Assembly: GCA_910577325.1 (NCBI GenBank) | Contig: CAJTMR010000010.1 | Coordinates: forward strand, 1 to 64,000 | Length of the DNA stretch: 64,000 nt | Direction: 5' to 3' | Origin: an uncultured Parabacteroides sp. | GTDB taxonomy: Bacteria > Bacteroidota > Bacteroidia > Bacteroidales > Tannerellaceae | Shown: piece by piece, positions 25,823 to 35,110 of the stretch | How positions within the stretch are numbered: the first letter of the stretch is position 1 | Layout: every line of letters starts with the position of its first letter | Made by a program: the position numbers and the translations under genes | The notes under the pieces: model-generated | What the model was told of the DNA's origin: nothing | Seen by the model: only the letters and a program-made list of their open reading frames with translations | Databases searched by the model: none

Positions 25823-26003
25823 TGAAATCATTTACGGCACGCGGGGTACTCCCCTGACCTTTCCCAAAAATTCTCAGATCGCGTACGGAAAAATTTTCCG
25901 AAACCGTATATTCCTTGTTTTGCAACTTGATATACAGGGCTTTGAACGGTTCTTCAAATTCTATATAATCATGAGGAGTATCCGTTTTCTTTGTACCATA
26001 ATC
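25823..26003. repeat. 181-bp duplication, copy 2
   Basis: This is the donor-like copy of 19915-20095: here the sequence is in register with the surrounding discoidin/Fn3-like coding sequence on the minus strand, so this is the original context. Confidence 0.92.
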
Positions 26004-26338
26004 CACTACCAAAGACCAGTCTTCGCCATTTGCCGAAGCATAAATCAGATAGCTCTGGTAAACTCCGGAGACAACCCCTTTTTGAACTGCCATAATAAGA
26101 CTCAGCCGCTTTACAGGCGATTTCCAGATAAACCGGTTCTTTAAAATAAACGGATGCCAAAGCAAGTCCGCCGGCAGCCATCGCTCCGCTTGTCGTATTG
26201 TAAACGGCAACCTCTCCGGTCTCCACGTTCACATAGTTGCCCCATGTCCCGTACCTTTCCCAAGTTGAAACGAAAGCGTCCGCAAGTTTCCGGACTTCCG
26301 TCTCCCAACCAGGAGCAATTTCAAATCAAACGTGTTCT

Positions 26339-26494
26339 TCACTTATCCAGCACATGGCCATCCTGTTCAAATCCTTGTTCCGTCAACAAGACAGAACCGG
26401 TTCCATTCCTGCGATCCAGCCAGACAATAGCCGGCGTAGCCACGTTGCACACGCTCAACTCCAACAACGAAGGAGAACCGAACTCCGGCGAACC
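26339..26494 (-). pseudogene. 51-codon coding fragment directly after GH43
   Basis: Immediately after the GH43 stop, and in the same frame, come 51 sense codons ending at a TGA (26339-26341), including SLLELSVCNVATPAIVWLDR and NGTGSVLLTEQGFEQDG. This looks like the C-terminal end of a real protein of a family I cannot name, or a read-through extension of GH43. It has no start codon of its own. Confidence 0.5.
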
Positions 26495-28078
26495 TTATTT
26501 CCCGTGGAACCGGAACCAATTGAAATCGGCAGCTCCGTCGACTCCTTCTTCCGCTGTTGAGAAATTGAAGAGAGCAAAACGATTTGCCGTCCAGGGTAAT
26601 CCAAGTTCCATCTTGAGCACATTTCCCACAGGGGAGAAGTTCACTCCATCGAGACTGTAATAAAGACGGGCTATAAAATCCTTGTCAGTCACGCGAGCCC
26701 TTATCCAAATCTTATCCTGCCGGAGGTTCTCGACCGCCGTCTCGATAATTTTCCCGTCATTACACATGACGACTTTCCGGTTTCCACCTTCCTGCCGTAC
26801 CGCGACATAGGCATACGGGAACTCAAAAACTCCGAAACCTGCCACATTGCCCTCCTTCAGATTCGAGATATCGACCTCGACCGTACCTTCCGAATTAGGT
26901 CCCTGTACCCGCTGTGTCAGCGTGTTCCGAGCATTTTTGAGATCAGTAGCCAAGGATGCTTTCAAACGCATATACCCCGGACGCTCGGATAGGGACCATT
27001 TCGCATGATCCGGATTGTGGTTCCACTGCCATTGCAGTCCCAATTTCTTACCATTGAATTCATCGCTCGTCGCCGGTGTCTTCACCTTATAAGTCTTGCC
27101 GACCTCCGGCTTCCGGTAAGTGATGGCGTCCTTTCCGTCAACACCCGGAACCGGCCAACCGTCCACCCATTTGACAGGCAACAGATGGGGAACCCGGCCG
27201 ATCGCTCCGCGATCCTGCATGATGATAAACCACCAGTCGCCGTTCTTCAACTGTACCATTCCGCCCTGGTGCAGTCCGTTGGGCGGATATGAACTGTCGT
27301 CCTGTATAATCACCTTATGTTCATAAGGCCCGTAAATATTCTTCGAACGGAGGCAAACCTGCCAGCCTTCCGTACCTCCGGCAGGGCAAGTAATATAATA
27401 CATCCCGTTTATCTTATAGACATGCGAACCTTCCATTCCGGCTCTTTTCCCGGACCCCCGGCTGTCATCCACTCCCTTGCTCCAGATCTCGACAGGCTTT
27501 CCTTTGACAGACTTCACATCTGCATTCAATTCCGTGACATATAGTTTATGCTGTCCGTGCACAACATACACTTTCCCGTCATCATCAAACAGCATACCCG
27601 GATCGTAGAGATATTCGGGAAAGACCGTCCGCGTCCAAGGTCCTTCCGGCTTTTCCGCTTCACATACGGAAAAATGGCCTTTTTCCGTTCCCCAGCCGTA
27701 TGGCGTACAAAAAGCGACATAGAACTTCCCGTTATGATGGCGGATGGAACTCGCCCACGAACCGTTCAGATAAAGATTTCCGCCTTTCATGTCATAACGG
27801 GGATCTTCATCGTACCGGTCGACAGCATATCCGACCATCTCCCAGTTCACCAGGTCTTTCGATTTGGCAATCGGACAACCGGGCACATAGTGCATGCTGG
27901 TGGACACGAAATAGAAATCGTCCCCTACCCGTATCACATCCGGATCGGGCCAATCGCCCCACATAATCGGATTCGTAAATGTTCCGTCGCCATTGTCCGG
28001 CGTCCATACCTGTTGGGCTTCCATCGAAAGGATACTCATTCCGCAAAGGCAACCCGCTAAAAAAGCTTTTATTCTCAT
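26495..28078 (-). CDS. glycoside hydrolase family 43 (GH43_12-like), secreted
   Basis: This 527-residue enzyme is probably an arabinofuranosidase/xylosidase-type exo-hydrolase. After a signal peptide (about 1-22) the five-bladed propeller carries the catalytic Asp in WPDPDVIRVG (about 45), the pKa-modulating Asp in YDPGMLFDDDG (about 159) and the acid Glu in AGMEGSHVYK (about 216). The C-terminal half (about 335-525) is a concanavalin-like GH43_C2 beta-sandwich. It is the last intact gene of a leftward operon with DUF5054 and GH35 genes, 17 bp after the GH35 reading frame. Precise substrate unknown. The stop codon is followed by 51 further in-frame codons. Confidence 0.92.
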   Translation of the reverse strand: MRIKAFLAGCLCGMSILSMEAQQVWTPDNGDGTFTNPIMWGDWPDPDVIRVGDDFYFVSTSMHYVPGCPIAKSKDLVNWEMVGYAVDRYDEDPRYDMKGGNLYLNGSWASSIRHHNGKFYVAFCTPYGWGTEKGHFSVCEAEKPEGPWTRTVFPEYLYDPGMLFDDDGKVYVVHGQHKLYVTELNADVKSVKGKPVEIWSKGVDDSRGSGKRAGMEGSHVYKINGMYYITCPAGGTEGWQVCLRSKNIYGPYEHKVIIQDDSSYPPNGLHQGGMVQLKNGDWWFIIMQDRGAIGRVPHLLPVKWVDGWPVPGVDGKDAITYRKPEVGKTYKVKTPATSDEFNGKKLGLQWQWNHNPDHAKWSLSERPGYMRLKASLATDLKNARNTLTQRVQGPNSEGTVEVDISNLKEGNVAGFGVFEFPYAYVAVRQEGGNRKVVMCNDGKIIETAVENLRQDKIWIRARVTDKDFIARLYYSLDGVNFSPVGNVLKMELGLPWTANRFALFNFSTAEEGVDGAADFNWFRFHGK

Positions 28079-28095
28079 TGTTACAAATTGTTTTT

Positions 28096-30154
28096 TTATT
28101 TTCTTATTTCTGCCATATCCCGGTAAGGAGCAATCTCCATTGCTTTCAATTTAGCCCCGTTGGCTGTTTGACGCAGCCCTATCACCAGTACATTTTTCTT
28201 TCCCGGTCCGAAGTCAAGCCAACATTCCGGCAGATAAAACTCACGCTGCGGACCCGCTTCCCAATGGCGACCGATGTTATGGCCGTTCAGCCACATAAAC
28301 CCGTTGCCAGACGCATTGATCCGCGCCAGCCAAGGAATCCAGACGCTGGGTAGTCCATGACTGTGCATCGGCGCGGTCGGGGAACAAACGTTCGGCTGTT
28401 TTTCCATTTACTTGAACCGACACGATGTCTCGCGTGTACATGTTAAATAACAAGAAACGTTCTTTGGCTGCTTGACCGGCAGTCAATTGCACCTTCGAAC
28501 GATATAAGCTGTAACGGAAATCATTTACCCCCAAATCGGACAAAGAAACCAAACGCAGCAATTGCATCCAATCAGCCTCGCTAAAGGCATCTTCCTTCTT
28601 TTGGACAGAAGCGATACGGACGGGAGCCGGCAAACGGGACGGGCGTAACGGCCGCATCTGTTCCTGCGGCCACCATTTTCCCTGCCGGGCCGACTTGCCT
28701 GCGGGGATCACCAATACTTTCGTTTCCAAAGCAGGCAGGTCATAATCGACATCTATCGGGTCGACCGTCATCATCTTGTCATCGCCCGTTCCGGAAGTTG
28801 CAATCAGTACTTTCTCGCCATGCTGGTTGATGTTATACATCGGCTCGGCCGGACGGTCCAGCTTACCCGGAACCAAGCGGGCTTTTCCTTTGACCGGATT
28901 CTTCGGGTCCGTATTGTGCAAAAAGACAAAACGAGTTCCATCGGTTGCCACCCGGACACCGCCAAACAACGATTCCACACCTCCTTCGACCGCACAGGGA
29001 CCACCGGTCGAACGAACCAATTGCGGTTCGAAAGCCCGGATGAACTGCCCGATCGCCTTCGCTTCATAATATTTGTCGCCCAACGCGCCATTTTCGCGGA
29101 TCGCCGCATTGTAGTCGTAGCTGGTAGTCATGCCACGCGCTCCCCATCCGGCAAAGTGCGTCCCGCCCAAAAACATATAATAGTTAATGCCGGAAGCCCC
29201 TCCCAACAATGACATCAGGCCTACAGCCTTAAAATGGCGTGCGTCCGAATAATGGTCTTCGCTCAAACGTCCCGTCACCAAAGAGAACCATCCTCCCTGA
29301 AGCTCGGTCACGAATCCCGGAGCATCCGGCTGCGCCTTTTTCAGATTGCTCATACGATAAGCACAATCTGGGGCGGAAGAAAGGCCGACATAATAGTTGT
29401 CACTATCGAACACTTGAGACAATTCCGGGTCCCGGCTGCTACGGCACTCGTTCGTCAGACAAGTGAAGATCGGAATATCCATGCCGCTCTTGCGGACAGA
29501 ACTGTAAAGGGCTTTCAACAGTTTTTCCTTCCCGTCACAGCCATGATGGTTGTATTCGTTCTCGATCTGGATCAGGATGATCCCCTTTTCACCGACCGGC
29601 TTACGTGTGATCTGCTCATCTGCCACAGCTTTACAAACGGCATCGAACCAATGTTGCGACCAGCGGATATGCCGCTCATCCGCACTTCTCAGCCAGAACC
29701 CCTCCACACTCTCCGGACGATATTTAGCCAGCCAGCGCGGATAGCCACCACCCGAATATTCGGCACAAATAAAAGGCCCCGGACGGACGATCGTATAAAA
29801 ACCGTATTCTTCCTGCGCCATCTTCAACCACCGTTTCAGATCGGAAAAATCAAAATGAGTCGTATCGCCCATACTAAGCGGCATAGTCCTTTCATGCCAG
29901 TTCCAGGGCACATAAGTCTCAACCGTATTAAATCCGGCCTCTTTGATCTGGCGGAAACGATCTTTCCACAATCCTTCCGGACAACGGAAATAATGGAACG
30001 CCGCGCTATAGACAAAGACATCCTTGCCTTCAATCGTCATGCACGAACCGTCATAGCGGACACGCTCCGGGTGAGCAAACTCCTTCTGTGCTAAAGACAG
30101 TTGGCTAATAAGCACCATTAAAGCAAGCAATATGCTTCTTGAGATATACTTCAT
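28096..30154 (-). pseudogene. GH35 beta-galactosidase, frameshifted near its C-terminus
   Basis: After a signal peptide (about 1-22) the GH35 barrel is complete: FHYFRCPEGLWKDRFRQIKE, the acid/base region IQIENEYN (Glu about 200) and the nucleophile region FVTELQGGWFS. The first frame runs to 28277 and ends in an unrelated tail. The normal C-terminal jelly-roll (INASGNGFMWLNGHNIGRHW, GPQREFYLPECWL, ending DMAEIRK) is encoded in another frame ending at 28096. The shift lies between about 28320 and 28375. Joined, the protein is about 686 residues, normal for the family. The catalytic barrel is intact, so a truncated product could keep activity if it folds. It could equally be an assembly error. 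Confidence 0.8.
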
Positions 30155-30170
30155 ATTTATCCTTTAAAAA

Positions 30171-32165
30171 TTATAACATTTCCACAGTAAAACGGTACGT
30201 CAGCGAACCTTCGTTCCACATACCGAAATTCGTTCCCCAAAGATTGTTGCTCAGGTTAAAGTGAATGCCGCCACGTTTATCCGGATAGCGGGTCGAATAG
30301 TTGATGCCTCTCGCTTCCCCTACGTTGACCAGGAAAGCAGCCTCACTCCAGATACGGATCGTTCCGCCGGAAGTGACCAAATCGACATAGCGGTCTATGC
30401 CGTGCTGCTGTCGGTTCCCTTTCTCCACCACATCAAGCAGGTCAACCCTCGCCCCTGTTTTCTCGGCTACGAGCGAGACGATATCGTCCGCATTGAACGA
30501 AAGCCAATAGGCTTCAGGAAGACGGACTGCCGGTTTATTGAAAACCGTCAGTTCGATCTCCGCTTTTTTCCCATTCTTGTAGGCCAGGCTGTTCACGATC
30601 ATCTTCTCCGGATACACACGTGCATCCACGCCTTCCTGCATTGGGAAAGACAGTTCACATAGCGTGCGCGTCCCTATCTTCTCCCTCTGCACTTCCCGTT
30701 TGACGACCTGTGCCGGCAAAGAGACGCTGACAGCCTTCGAACGGTCCAATCCGGTTTTACCCAGGTCATCCAGCGCCCAACCGTAGCGGGCACGCAGATA
30801 ATTGTCCAGATAGCGATCGTAGTCATGGCTGTCATACATCTGGTAAAACAGACCTTCCACTTTTAATTTATCATTTTTCAGCAAAGAGAGTTTCCACGGT
30901 TCGGGCTGTACGTCGACCTTCTTTTTCGAAAAAGAAGGCAATACGGGAGAATCGATTTTCTTCATTTCTGCCAATGCCTCCTGTTGCAGGGGTTCAGGCA
31001 GGCAATTGATCGCTTCATAGATATACCAATCTATCTCTTTCCACGATTTTTCCACTTTTCGGAAGGGTTCGGTCGGACGGGCGGCAAGAAACAGATCCAT
31101 GTCATATTTGTCCCAGTTCCGAAGATGAGTCTTGATATCCATCCCTTGCGTATGTTCGGCGATCAGCCCGAGTTCCACAGCGAAGTCCAAAGATCCGTCA
31201 CTTCCGCAGTCCAGCTTTTTCTCCTTCAGCCACTTCGAATAGAGGGAAGAGAGCGCCCTGAATTTCGCCATCCGGACCGGAGCGCTTCCATATCCATAGA
31301 TCCAGGTATCTCCTATCTCGGAAGTCACGACAGGCAGCGATCCTTTCATATCCAAAAGTTCCTGTGCGATTTCATTAAAGGAAGCGGCTACCAGTTGCGC
31401 CTTGGGATAACGCTTATGCAAGTTGGCGTAGATTTCTTTTACCTTTTCATACGAATGCGGTCCGTGGTTATCACCGGTAAAGTTGACCGATATGGCAGTC
31501 TTTCCTCCCGGCAGCACATTGTCGGAACCATAGTCCTGCTGGTAGACCAATATCAGTTCGTTCCCCTCCGGGTCCTTCCACCGGCAAAACTCAGGGACAG
31601 CCGGTATGGGAGATGCCGGATTCACCCCGATGTGAAGGAAACGGATACCGGCGCGGTTCAGTGGGGCAATGATGCTGCGGGTATGCCCCGGTACATCTGT
31701 CATCTTGGCTGCTATCGTCTTTTTGCCGTATTTCTCGTCCAATTTATGCGCCAGCAACAAATTGGTTTCCAGCAAATCCAGGTTCATCGACTCGGTTTCG
31801 ACCGTATAAGGGACACCGTTCCAGACAATGTCTCCCTGCCGGATCGCCTTTTCCAAACGTTCCACATCGCGGTCAGAAGCCGTTTGGAGGTATTTCCAGA
31901 CCAGCCAGGAGCCGGTTGTCCAAACATATCTTTCGCCGGAACGGTCCGCCCTCAACTTTTCCGCTACATCCAGTGCTTTCGGGATAAACTCATCAATATA
32001 GCGTTTTTCAACAACCGAACTCAGATCGGTGAACCCGACATCGAGGTGTGTCTTAAATACGACATAAACCTTCGAGACCTCTTCATTCACTTGTGCCTGC
32101 CCGGCACTTATCGCCAGGCAGTAACACAATAAAACTAATAAAAATTTAATAAGAGAAGTTTTCAT
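30171..32165 (-). CDS. DUF5054 / GH38-like protein, secreted
   Basis: This 664-residue protein has a signal peptide (about 1-24) and the DUF5054 fold, related to the GH38 alpha-mannosidase core. VYVVFKTHLDVGFTDLSS near residue 35 carries the His-x-Asp metal-binding pattern. WTTGSWLVWKYL and GDIVWNGVPYTVETESMNLD follow, with ALVAA-type strands and a C-terminal beta-rich region. The characterised relatives are few, so the substrate is inference: a glycosidase acting outside the cytoplasm on the same glycan as the neighbouring GH35 and GH43 enzymes. It starts 34 bp after the lipocalin-like gene and is 16 bp from GH35, all in one operon. Confidence 0.82.
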   Translation of the reverse strand: MKTSLIKFLLVLLCYCLAISAGQAQVNEEVSKVYVVFKTHLDVGFTDLSSVVEKRYIDEFIPKALDVAEKLRADRSGERYVWTTGSWLVWKYLQTASDRDVERLEKAIRQGDIVWNGVPYTVETESMNLDLLETNLLLAHKLDEKYGKKTIAAKMTDVPGHTRSIIAPLNRAGIRFLHIGVNPASPIPAVPEFCRWKDPEGNELILVYQQDYGSDNVLPGGKTAISVNFTGDNHGPHSYEKVKEIYANLHKRYPKAQLVAASFNEIAQELLDMKGSLPVVTSEIGDTWIYGYGSAPVRMAKFRALSSLYSKWLKEKKLDCGSDGSLDFAVELGLIAEHTQGMDIKTHLRNWDKYDMDLFLAARPTEPFRKVEKSWKEIDWYIYEAINCLPEPLQQEALAEMKKIDSPVLPSFSKKKVDVQPEPWKLSLLKNDKLKVEGLFYQMYDSHDYDRYLDNYLRARYGWALDDLGKTGLDRSKAVSVSLPAQVVKREVQREKIGTRTLCELSFPMQEGVDARVYPEKMIVNSLAYKNGKKAEIELTVFNKPAVRLPEAYWLSFNADDIVSLVAEKTGARVDLLDVVEKGNRQQHGIDRYVDLVTSGGTIRIWSEAAFLVNVGEARGINYSTRYPDKRGGIHFNLSNNLWGTNFGMWNEGSLTYRFTVEML

Positions 32166-32199
32166 GGTATTCTTTTCATATTCTTATTGAACGTGTTTT

Positions 32200-32556
32200 T
32201 CATTCCCCTGTTTTGGAGTATCTTATCACATGATTTCCTTTCCTCAAAACCAGGCTGTCTTGTGTCAGCTTCTCGATTATCAACGTATCGGAAAAAGACA
32301 AAATCTGGCGGTTCCCGATGCTTTTTCCTGTCAAGATCAACTGACCGCCTTCATTCGTCCACGACTCATATTGAAGAGTTGCCATATTGACAGAAGAAGC
32401 CTTACCTCCAGCTTCCAGTTTAATACCCTGATACATATCATCCATTCCCGAAACCGGTTCCACCCACGAGCCTTCTATACCAACTCCGTGACAAGCCGTA
32501 AACAGCATGACAACCATAAGTCCGCTTGCGTTCTTTAATAATGATTTTACTTGCAT
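32200..32556 (-). CDS. small lipocalin-like lipoprotein
   Basis: This 118-residue protein has a lipobox MLFTAC (Cys about 22) and then a single beta-rich domain: GSWVEPVSGM, IKLEAGGKASSVNMATLQYES, GGQLILTGKSIGNRQ, DTLIIEKLTQDSLVLRKG. The strand pattern and the W-x-E start after the anchor are typical of lipocalin-like (Lipocalin_3/5 style) Bacteroidetes lipoproteins found in glycan operons. No enzymatic residues are recognisable. It lies between the truncated GH43 start and DUF5054 in a tightly spaced operon. Role unknown, perhaps binding of a product at the cell surface or in the periplasm. Confidence 0.7.
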   Translation of the reverse strand: MQVKSLLKNASGLMVVMLFTACHGVGIEGSWVEPVSGMDDMYQGIKLEAGGKASSVNMATLQYESWTNEGGQLILTGKSIGNRQILSFSDTLIIEKLTQDSLVLRKGNHVIRYSKTGE

Positions 32557-32567
32557 GATTAAAATAT

Positions 32568-32792
32568 CTAAATTTCCATTTTACCTATGTATTCTTCCCC
32601 GTCGGGCATTTGCCTCACTTCAGGGTCTGCAATATAAACTCCGGGAGGCACAATCGGATTAAGCATCCGGTCAGCCGTAACACTTAAGGATTTTACTTCG
32701 CCCTGCGATTCCGTCCGGTTAGATGTACAACCGGCAAGCAGGATGCTTAAAGCACACATCCACAATAGTCCTAAGAGTAAAGTTCTTTTCAT
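32568..32792 (-). pseudogene. 5' fragment of a GH43-type lipoprotein gene
   Basis: From the ATG at 32792 the frame encodes a lipoprotein signal (LLGLLWMCALSILLAGC) and then RMLNPIVPPGVYIADPEVRQ and MPDGEEY, the N-terminus of a GH43 family that begins NPILPPGVYIADPE. It then loses similarity and stops after 74 codons, where a full enzyme would need several hundred. The rest of the gene is not adjacent. It is the first gene of the operon that continues with the lipocalin-like protein, so the operon promoter may be inherited from it. Confidence 0.65.
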
Positions 32793-32845
32793 GGGATATT
32801 TGATTTCTATCATCATTCCTTATTGTATTATATACAATATTATTG

Positions 32846-32853
32846 CAAACTTA
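32846..32853 (-). promoter_or_regulatory. -7 box for the GH43-GH35 operon
   Basis: On the minus strand TAAGTTTG matches TAnnTTTG exactly, about 54 bp upstream of the ATG at 32792. No -33 TTTG at 19 bp is seen. Confidence 0.4.
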
Positions 32854-32916
32854 ACTGATTTCGTCATATGATATCTTATATTTTATTATTATTTACTTGG
32901 ACTATTTTCCGATTTA

Positions 32917-33093
32917 CTAAAAGGACAAAACGACAAGGTTGTCCGCTTGGTCGGTTGCCCCAATACTCAAATTACCGATTGTCTCAGCCGCCCGCGACGA
33001 TCCGGCAAAAGCAGCACTTGACCACTGGGAATAAATAAATCCATTATTAGGCTGATTTGGATCATAAATCACTATGTACCGGTTCAAATATTC
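32917..33093 (-). pseudogene. unidentified coding fragment (C-terminal end)
   Basis: A minus-strand frame without a start codon encodes NRYIVIYDPNQPNNGFIYSQ, WSSAAFAGSSRAAE, and ends NLVVLSF-stop. Residue composition is protein-like, unlike the surrounding AT-rich DNA, so it seems to be the last 58 codons of a lost gene. I do not recognise the family. It is on the same strand as the operon to its left. Confidence 0.5.
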
Positions 33094-33684
33094 TTAAAAA
33101 CGGATTTTTTCTTCTTATACTGATCTGAAAGGAGGGGTGGTTATTGTAAAATATAGTTTTGTTAACAACAAAGCACATTCTTTGTGAATAGCTGCAAAAT
33201 CCGGTTCTTCATCGGAAGAAGAAGGCTTTTTGCCATGAGGTGCGCGGTTTTTCACCATGAAGACAGTCGCCATCACCATGAATTGCCGGGATTATGCACG
33301 ACGAAGACGGTCGTCATAGCAACGAAGACGGTCATCGCGATGATGAAGACGGTCGTCATGCCGGCAAAAAGACAAATCTCTTTTGAGATATTCAGACCTG
33401 CACCGACTTTCGTTTGCTATAGGCGATTCTCCGAGAGTTTAGCTTTTTCACAATGTCAGGATTTTTGCTCTCCGACAACAAAAAAACTGTGTTTTTCCAT
33501 TTCCCGCCGACCTCGTTTTACAGGTTGCTCATTAATAGCGAGCCGAAAGGGAGAAACGTCAAACACGAATGGTTCGGAATTTTATTCCAAATAGAAAATC
33601 GTCCCAATAAGGGTTATTGTCTGTTTTGTCAATCGCAAAACCATGTATTATCGTACTTTGACATTTCGGGTTTAATTATTGAAA
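33094..33684. other. non-coding region with a 21-bp tandem repeat
   Basis: At 33302-33364 a 21-bp unit (ACGAAGACGGTCGTCATAGC and variants) occurs three times, with a fourth partial match at about 33258. Open frames here have no recognisable features. The remainder, up to the 86-bp repeat, shows nothing I can name. Confidence 0.5.
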
Positions 33685-33770
33685 ATTTATTCATTTCCTT
33701 CAACCGTAAGCGAGTAAAAGGCTATCGGATGGGCTTGCGGTTGAAGGAATGAAGGATTATTTTCGGGAAA
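33685..33770 (+). repeat. 86-bp hairpin repeat, copy 1
   Basis: It contains a stem CCTTCAACCG-AAGC / GCTTGCGGTTGAAGG with a loop of about 22 bases and ends ATGAAGGATTATTTTCGGG. Copy 2 at 35078-35163 differs at about 15 positions, so the two copies are old. Copy 1 carries the apparent ATG of the HU-like gene. Confidence 0.75.
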
Positions 33771-35110
33771 AGAATTACAAGGCAATTTCCACTACTGCTT
33801 TTTTTAATCCCTCCGATTCCACGATCAACTGAATCGGTTTGCTTCCTCCCCGTTTTGCCTTGACAATCGCCCAAAACAGACCGTTGAAGGCCGGCCTTAT
33901 TCTCAAATCAAAAGGATATATCGTCGAGTTAGAAGGAATCGGCTTTTTCAGCATCTCGCTATCCTCCCGCCCGGTCATGGACAAAAGCGAGATCCGAAGC
34001 AAATCGATCCACTTCCGCAACGTCAACTTCCGTTACGAGAAATATCTGAAAAAGAAGCTAAAAACGATGCGTCTCGAACGTATGCCGGAAACAAAATCGA
34101 CTATCCCATCCTTTGAAGAACGGCTCCGCCACCTGACAAACCACCTGAACTCGCATCATTTCATCACATGTGGCGACTACCGTAAATTGACCGGCTGCTC
34201 CAAATACCGCGCCCTGCAAGACCTGAACAAACTGATTGATGAGGGGAAATGTAAGCGTCTCCGCGATGCCACCTTTGCCATTTATCGGGGAGTAAAATGC
34301 TTATCAGTTCCTCTTTTAGTTCTTTGAGGATAGGGGGAGCATATTTATTCCTATAGTCCAGTATCTGGCGGGCTGTCCAGTCCGGGGGAATGCGGTGTTC
34401 ATGCTGGTAAAGGCGTTTCCTGCCATATTCATGAACTTGCGTTTACAATGCTGGAAGCAGGATAGGCGAATGGCATCCGGATAGGCTTCTTTTTCTATTA
34501 TCTTGTAAATTCCTAATCCGTCACTTTGTATGGCTCCCCGATAGTCTTCCCTGAAATAGCCAGTCAAGACCTTTCTGGAACGTGAACCGTTTTCGTAAAA
34601 GTACAGCCTCTTTGAGAACATCCCCGACCAGGTCAAACAGGCCGGCCGGCAGACTTCCGGCATGAACAGTGTCCTTGCAGGCATGAAGGTGTTTCCTGTA
34701 CTTCACCGAATTCAGCGAGATGCCTGACATGATCATCATGAACGTCTTCCATTCGATCTTGCTCCACTCCTCGCGGGGGTTAAAACGGGGGAGTTCAAAG
34801 GTCCCGTTCTCCAAACGCTTCGGTTATGGCGACGCATCCATTGCATCACTCCTTTATAACGTACCCCTTGCTTACGACAAAAAGTTTGAAAACTGTCATA
34901 AAGAGGGCGATCTTCACGCAAATGTGCCTTGTAAGCTTCTACTGTACAGGGGAAACGAGTTGCTACTTTCATCTTTTTTTTGAAGGCAAAGCTAAATACT
35001 ACTGTTGGAAAAACAAAGGGGGCATCGCGGAGACGCTTACCAGGAAATTGACGAAACACGGGTATCGGAGCACGAGGATTTATTCATTGCCTTCAGCCGT
35101 AAGCGAATGA
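33749..35110 (+). pseudogene. HU-like DNA-binding protein gene, interrupted by an IS66 derivative
   Basis: From the ATG at 33749 the frame meets a TGA at 33830-33832. It then continues with GLILKSKGYIVELEGIGFFS and SSRPVMDKSEIRSKSIHFRN, the core of the HU-type DNA-binding proteins of Bacteroidales, and a C-terminal winged-helix-like region (ITCGDYRKLTGCSKYRALQD, LNKLIDEGK). The IS66 derivative at 34251-35040 splits it after DEGK. On the far side, LTKHGYRSTRIYSLPSAVSE and a stop at 35110 complete the usual C-terminus. With a nonsense codon and an insertion it should be inactive. The family is thought to be architectural or regulatory. Confidence 0.75.
34251..35040 (-). mobile_element. IS66-family element, internally deleted (790 bp)
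   Basis: The ends are 27-bp inverted repeats differing at one base: GTAAGCGTCTCCGCGATGCC then aCCTTTG on the left (34251-34277), and the same with c on the right (35014-35040). GTAAGCG is the known IS66 terminus. The flanks GGGGAAAT and CAGGAAAT match at six of eight bases, consistent with an aged 8-bp target duplication. Inside, on the minus strand, are the small HTH protein (34972 leftward: KVATRFPCTVEAYKAHLRED, GVRYKGVMQWMRRH) and pieces of TnpC (YFYENGSRSRKVL, GAIQSDGLGIYKI). Full IS66 elements are about 2.5 kb, so this copy cannot move by itself. Confidence 0.85.

Larger units (their letters stand above)
25548..26330 (-). pseudogene. gene debris: (alpha/alpha)-barrel-like fragment fused to discoidin and Fn3-like domains
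   Basis: Two overlapping minus-strand frames carry pieces of carbohydrate-active proteins. 26330-26090 encodes WETEVRKLADAFVSTWERYG and AMAAGGLALASVYFKEPVYL, a helical repeat style seen in alpha/alpha-barrel sugar enzymes, after an in-frame TGA. About 26090-25580 encodes YLIYASANGEDWSLVVD and ALYIKLQNKEYTVSENFSVR, then an Fn3-like module (YIVRYGIAGDKLYNNFQV), as found at the C-terminus of some GH43 proteins. The frame changes between the two parts and the end lies inside the MITE-like repeat. It contains copy 2 of the 181-bp duplication. Not expected to be functional. Confidence 0.6.

Noticed and set aside
29234..30094. Plus-strand open frame of 286 codons
   Set aside because: Antisense to the GH35 barrel, which has intact catalytic motifs.
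30984..32132. Plus-strand open frame of 382 codons
   Set aside because: Antisense to the DUF5054 gene, low-complexity composition, no family features.
33453..33752. Plus-strand frame of 99 codons before the HU-like gene
   Set aside because: Runs into the 86-bp hairpin repeat, no start context or domain; treated as non-coding.
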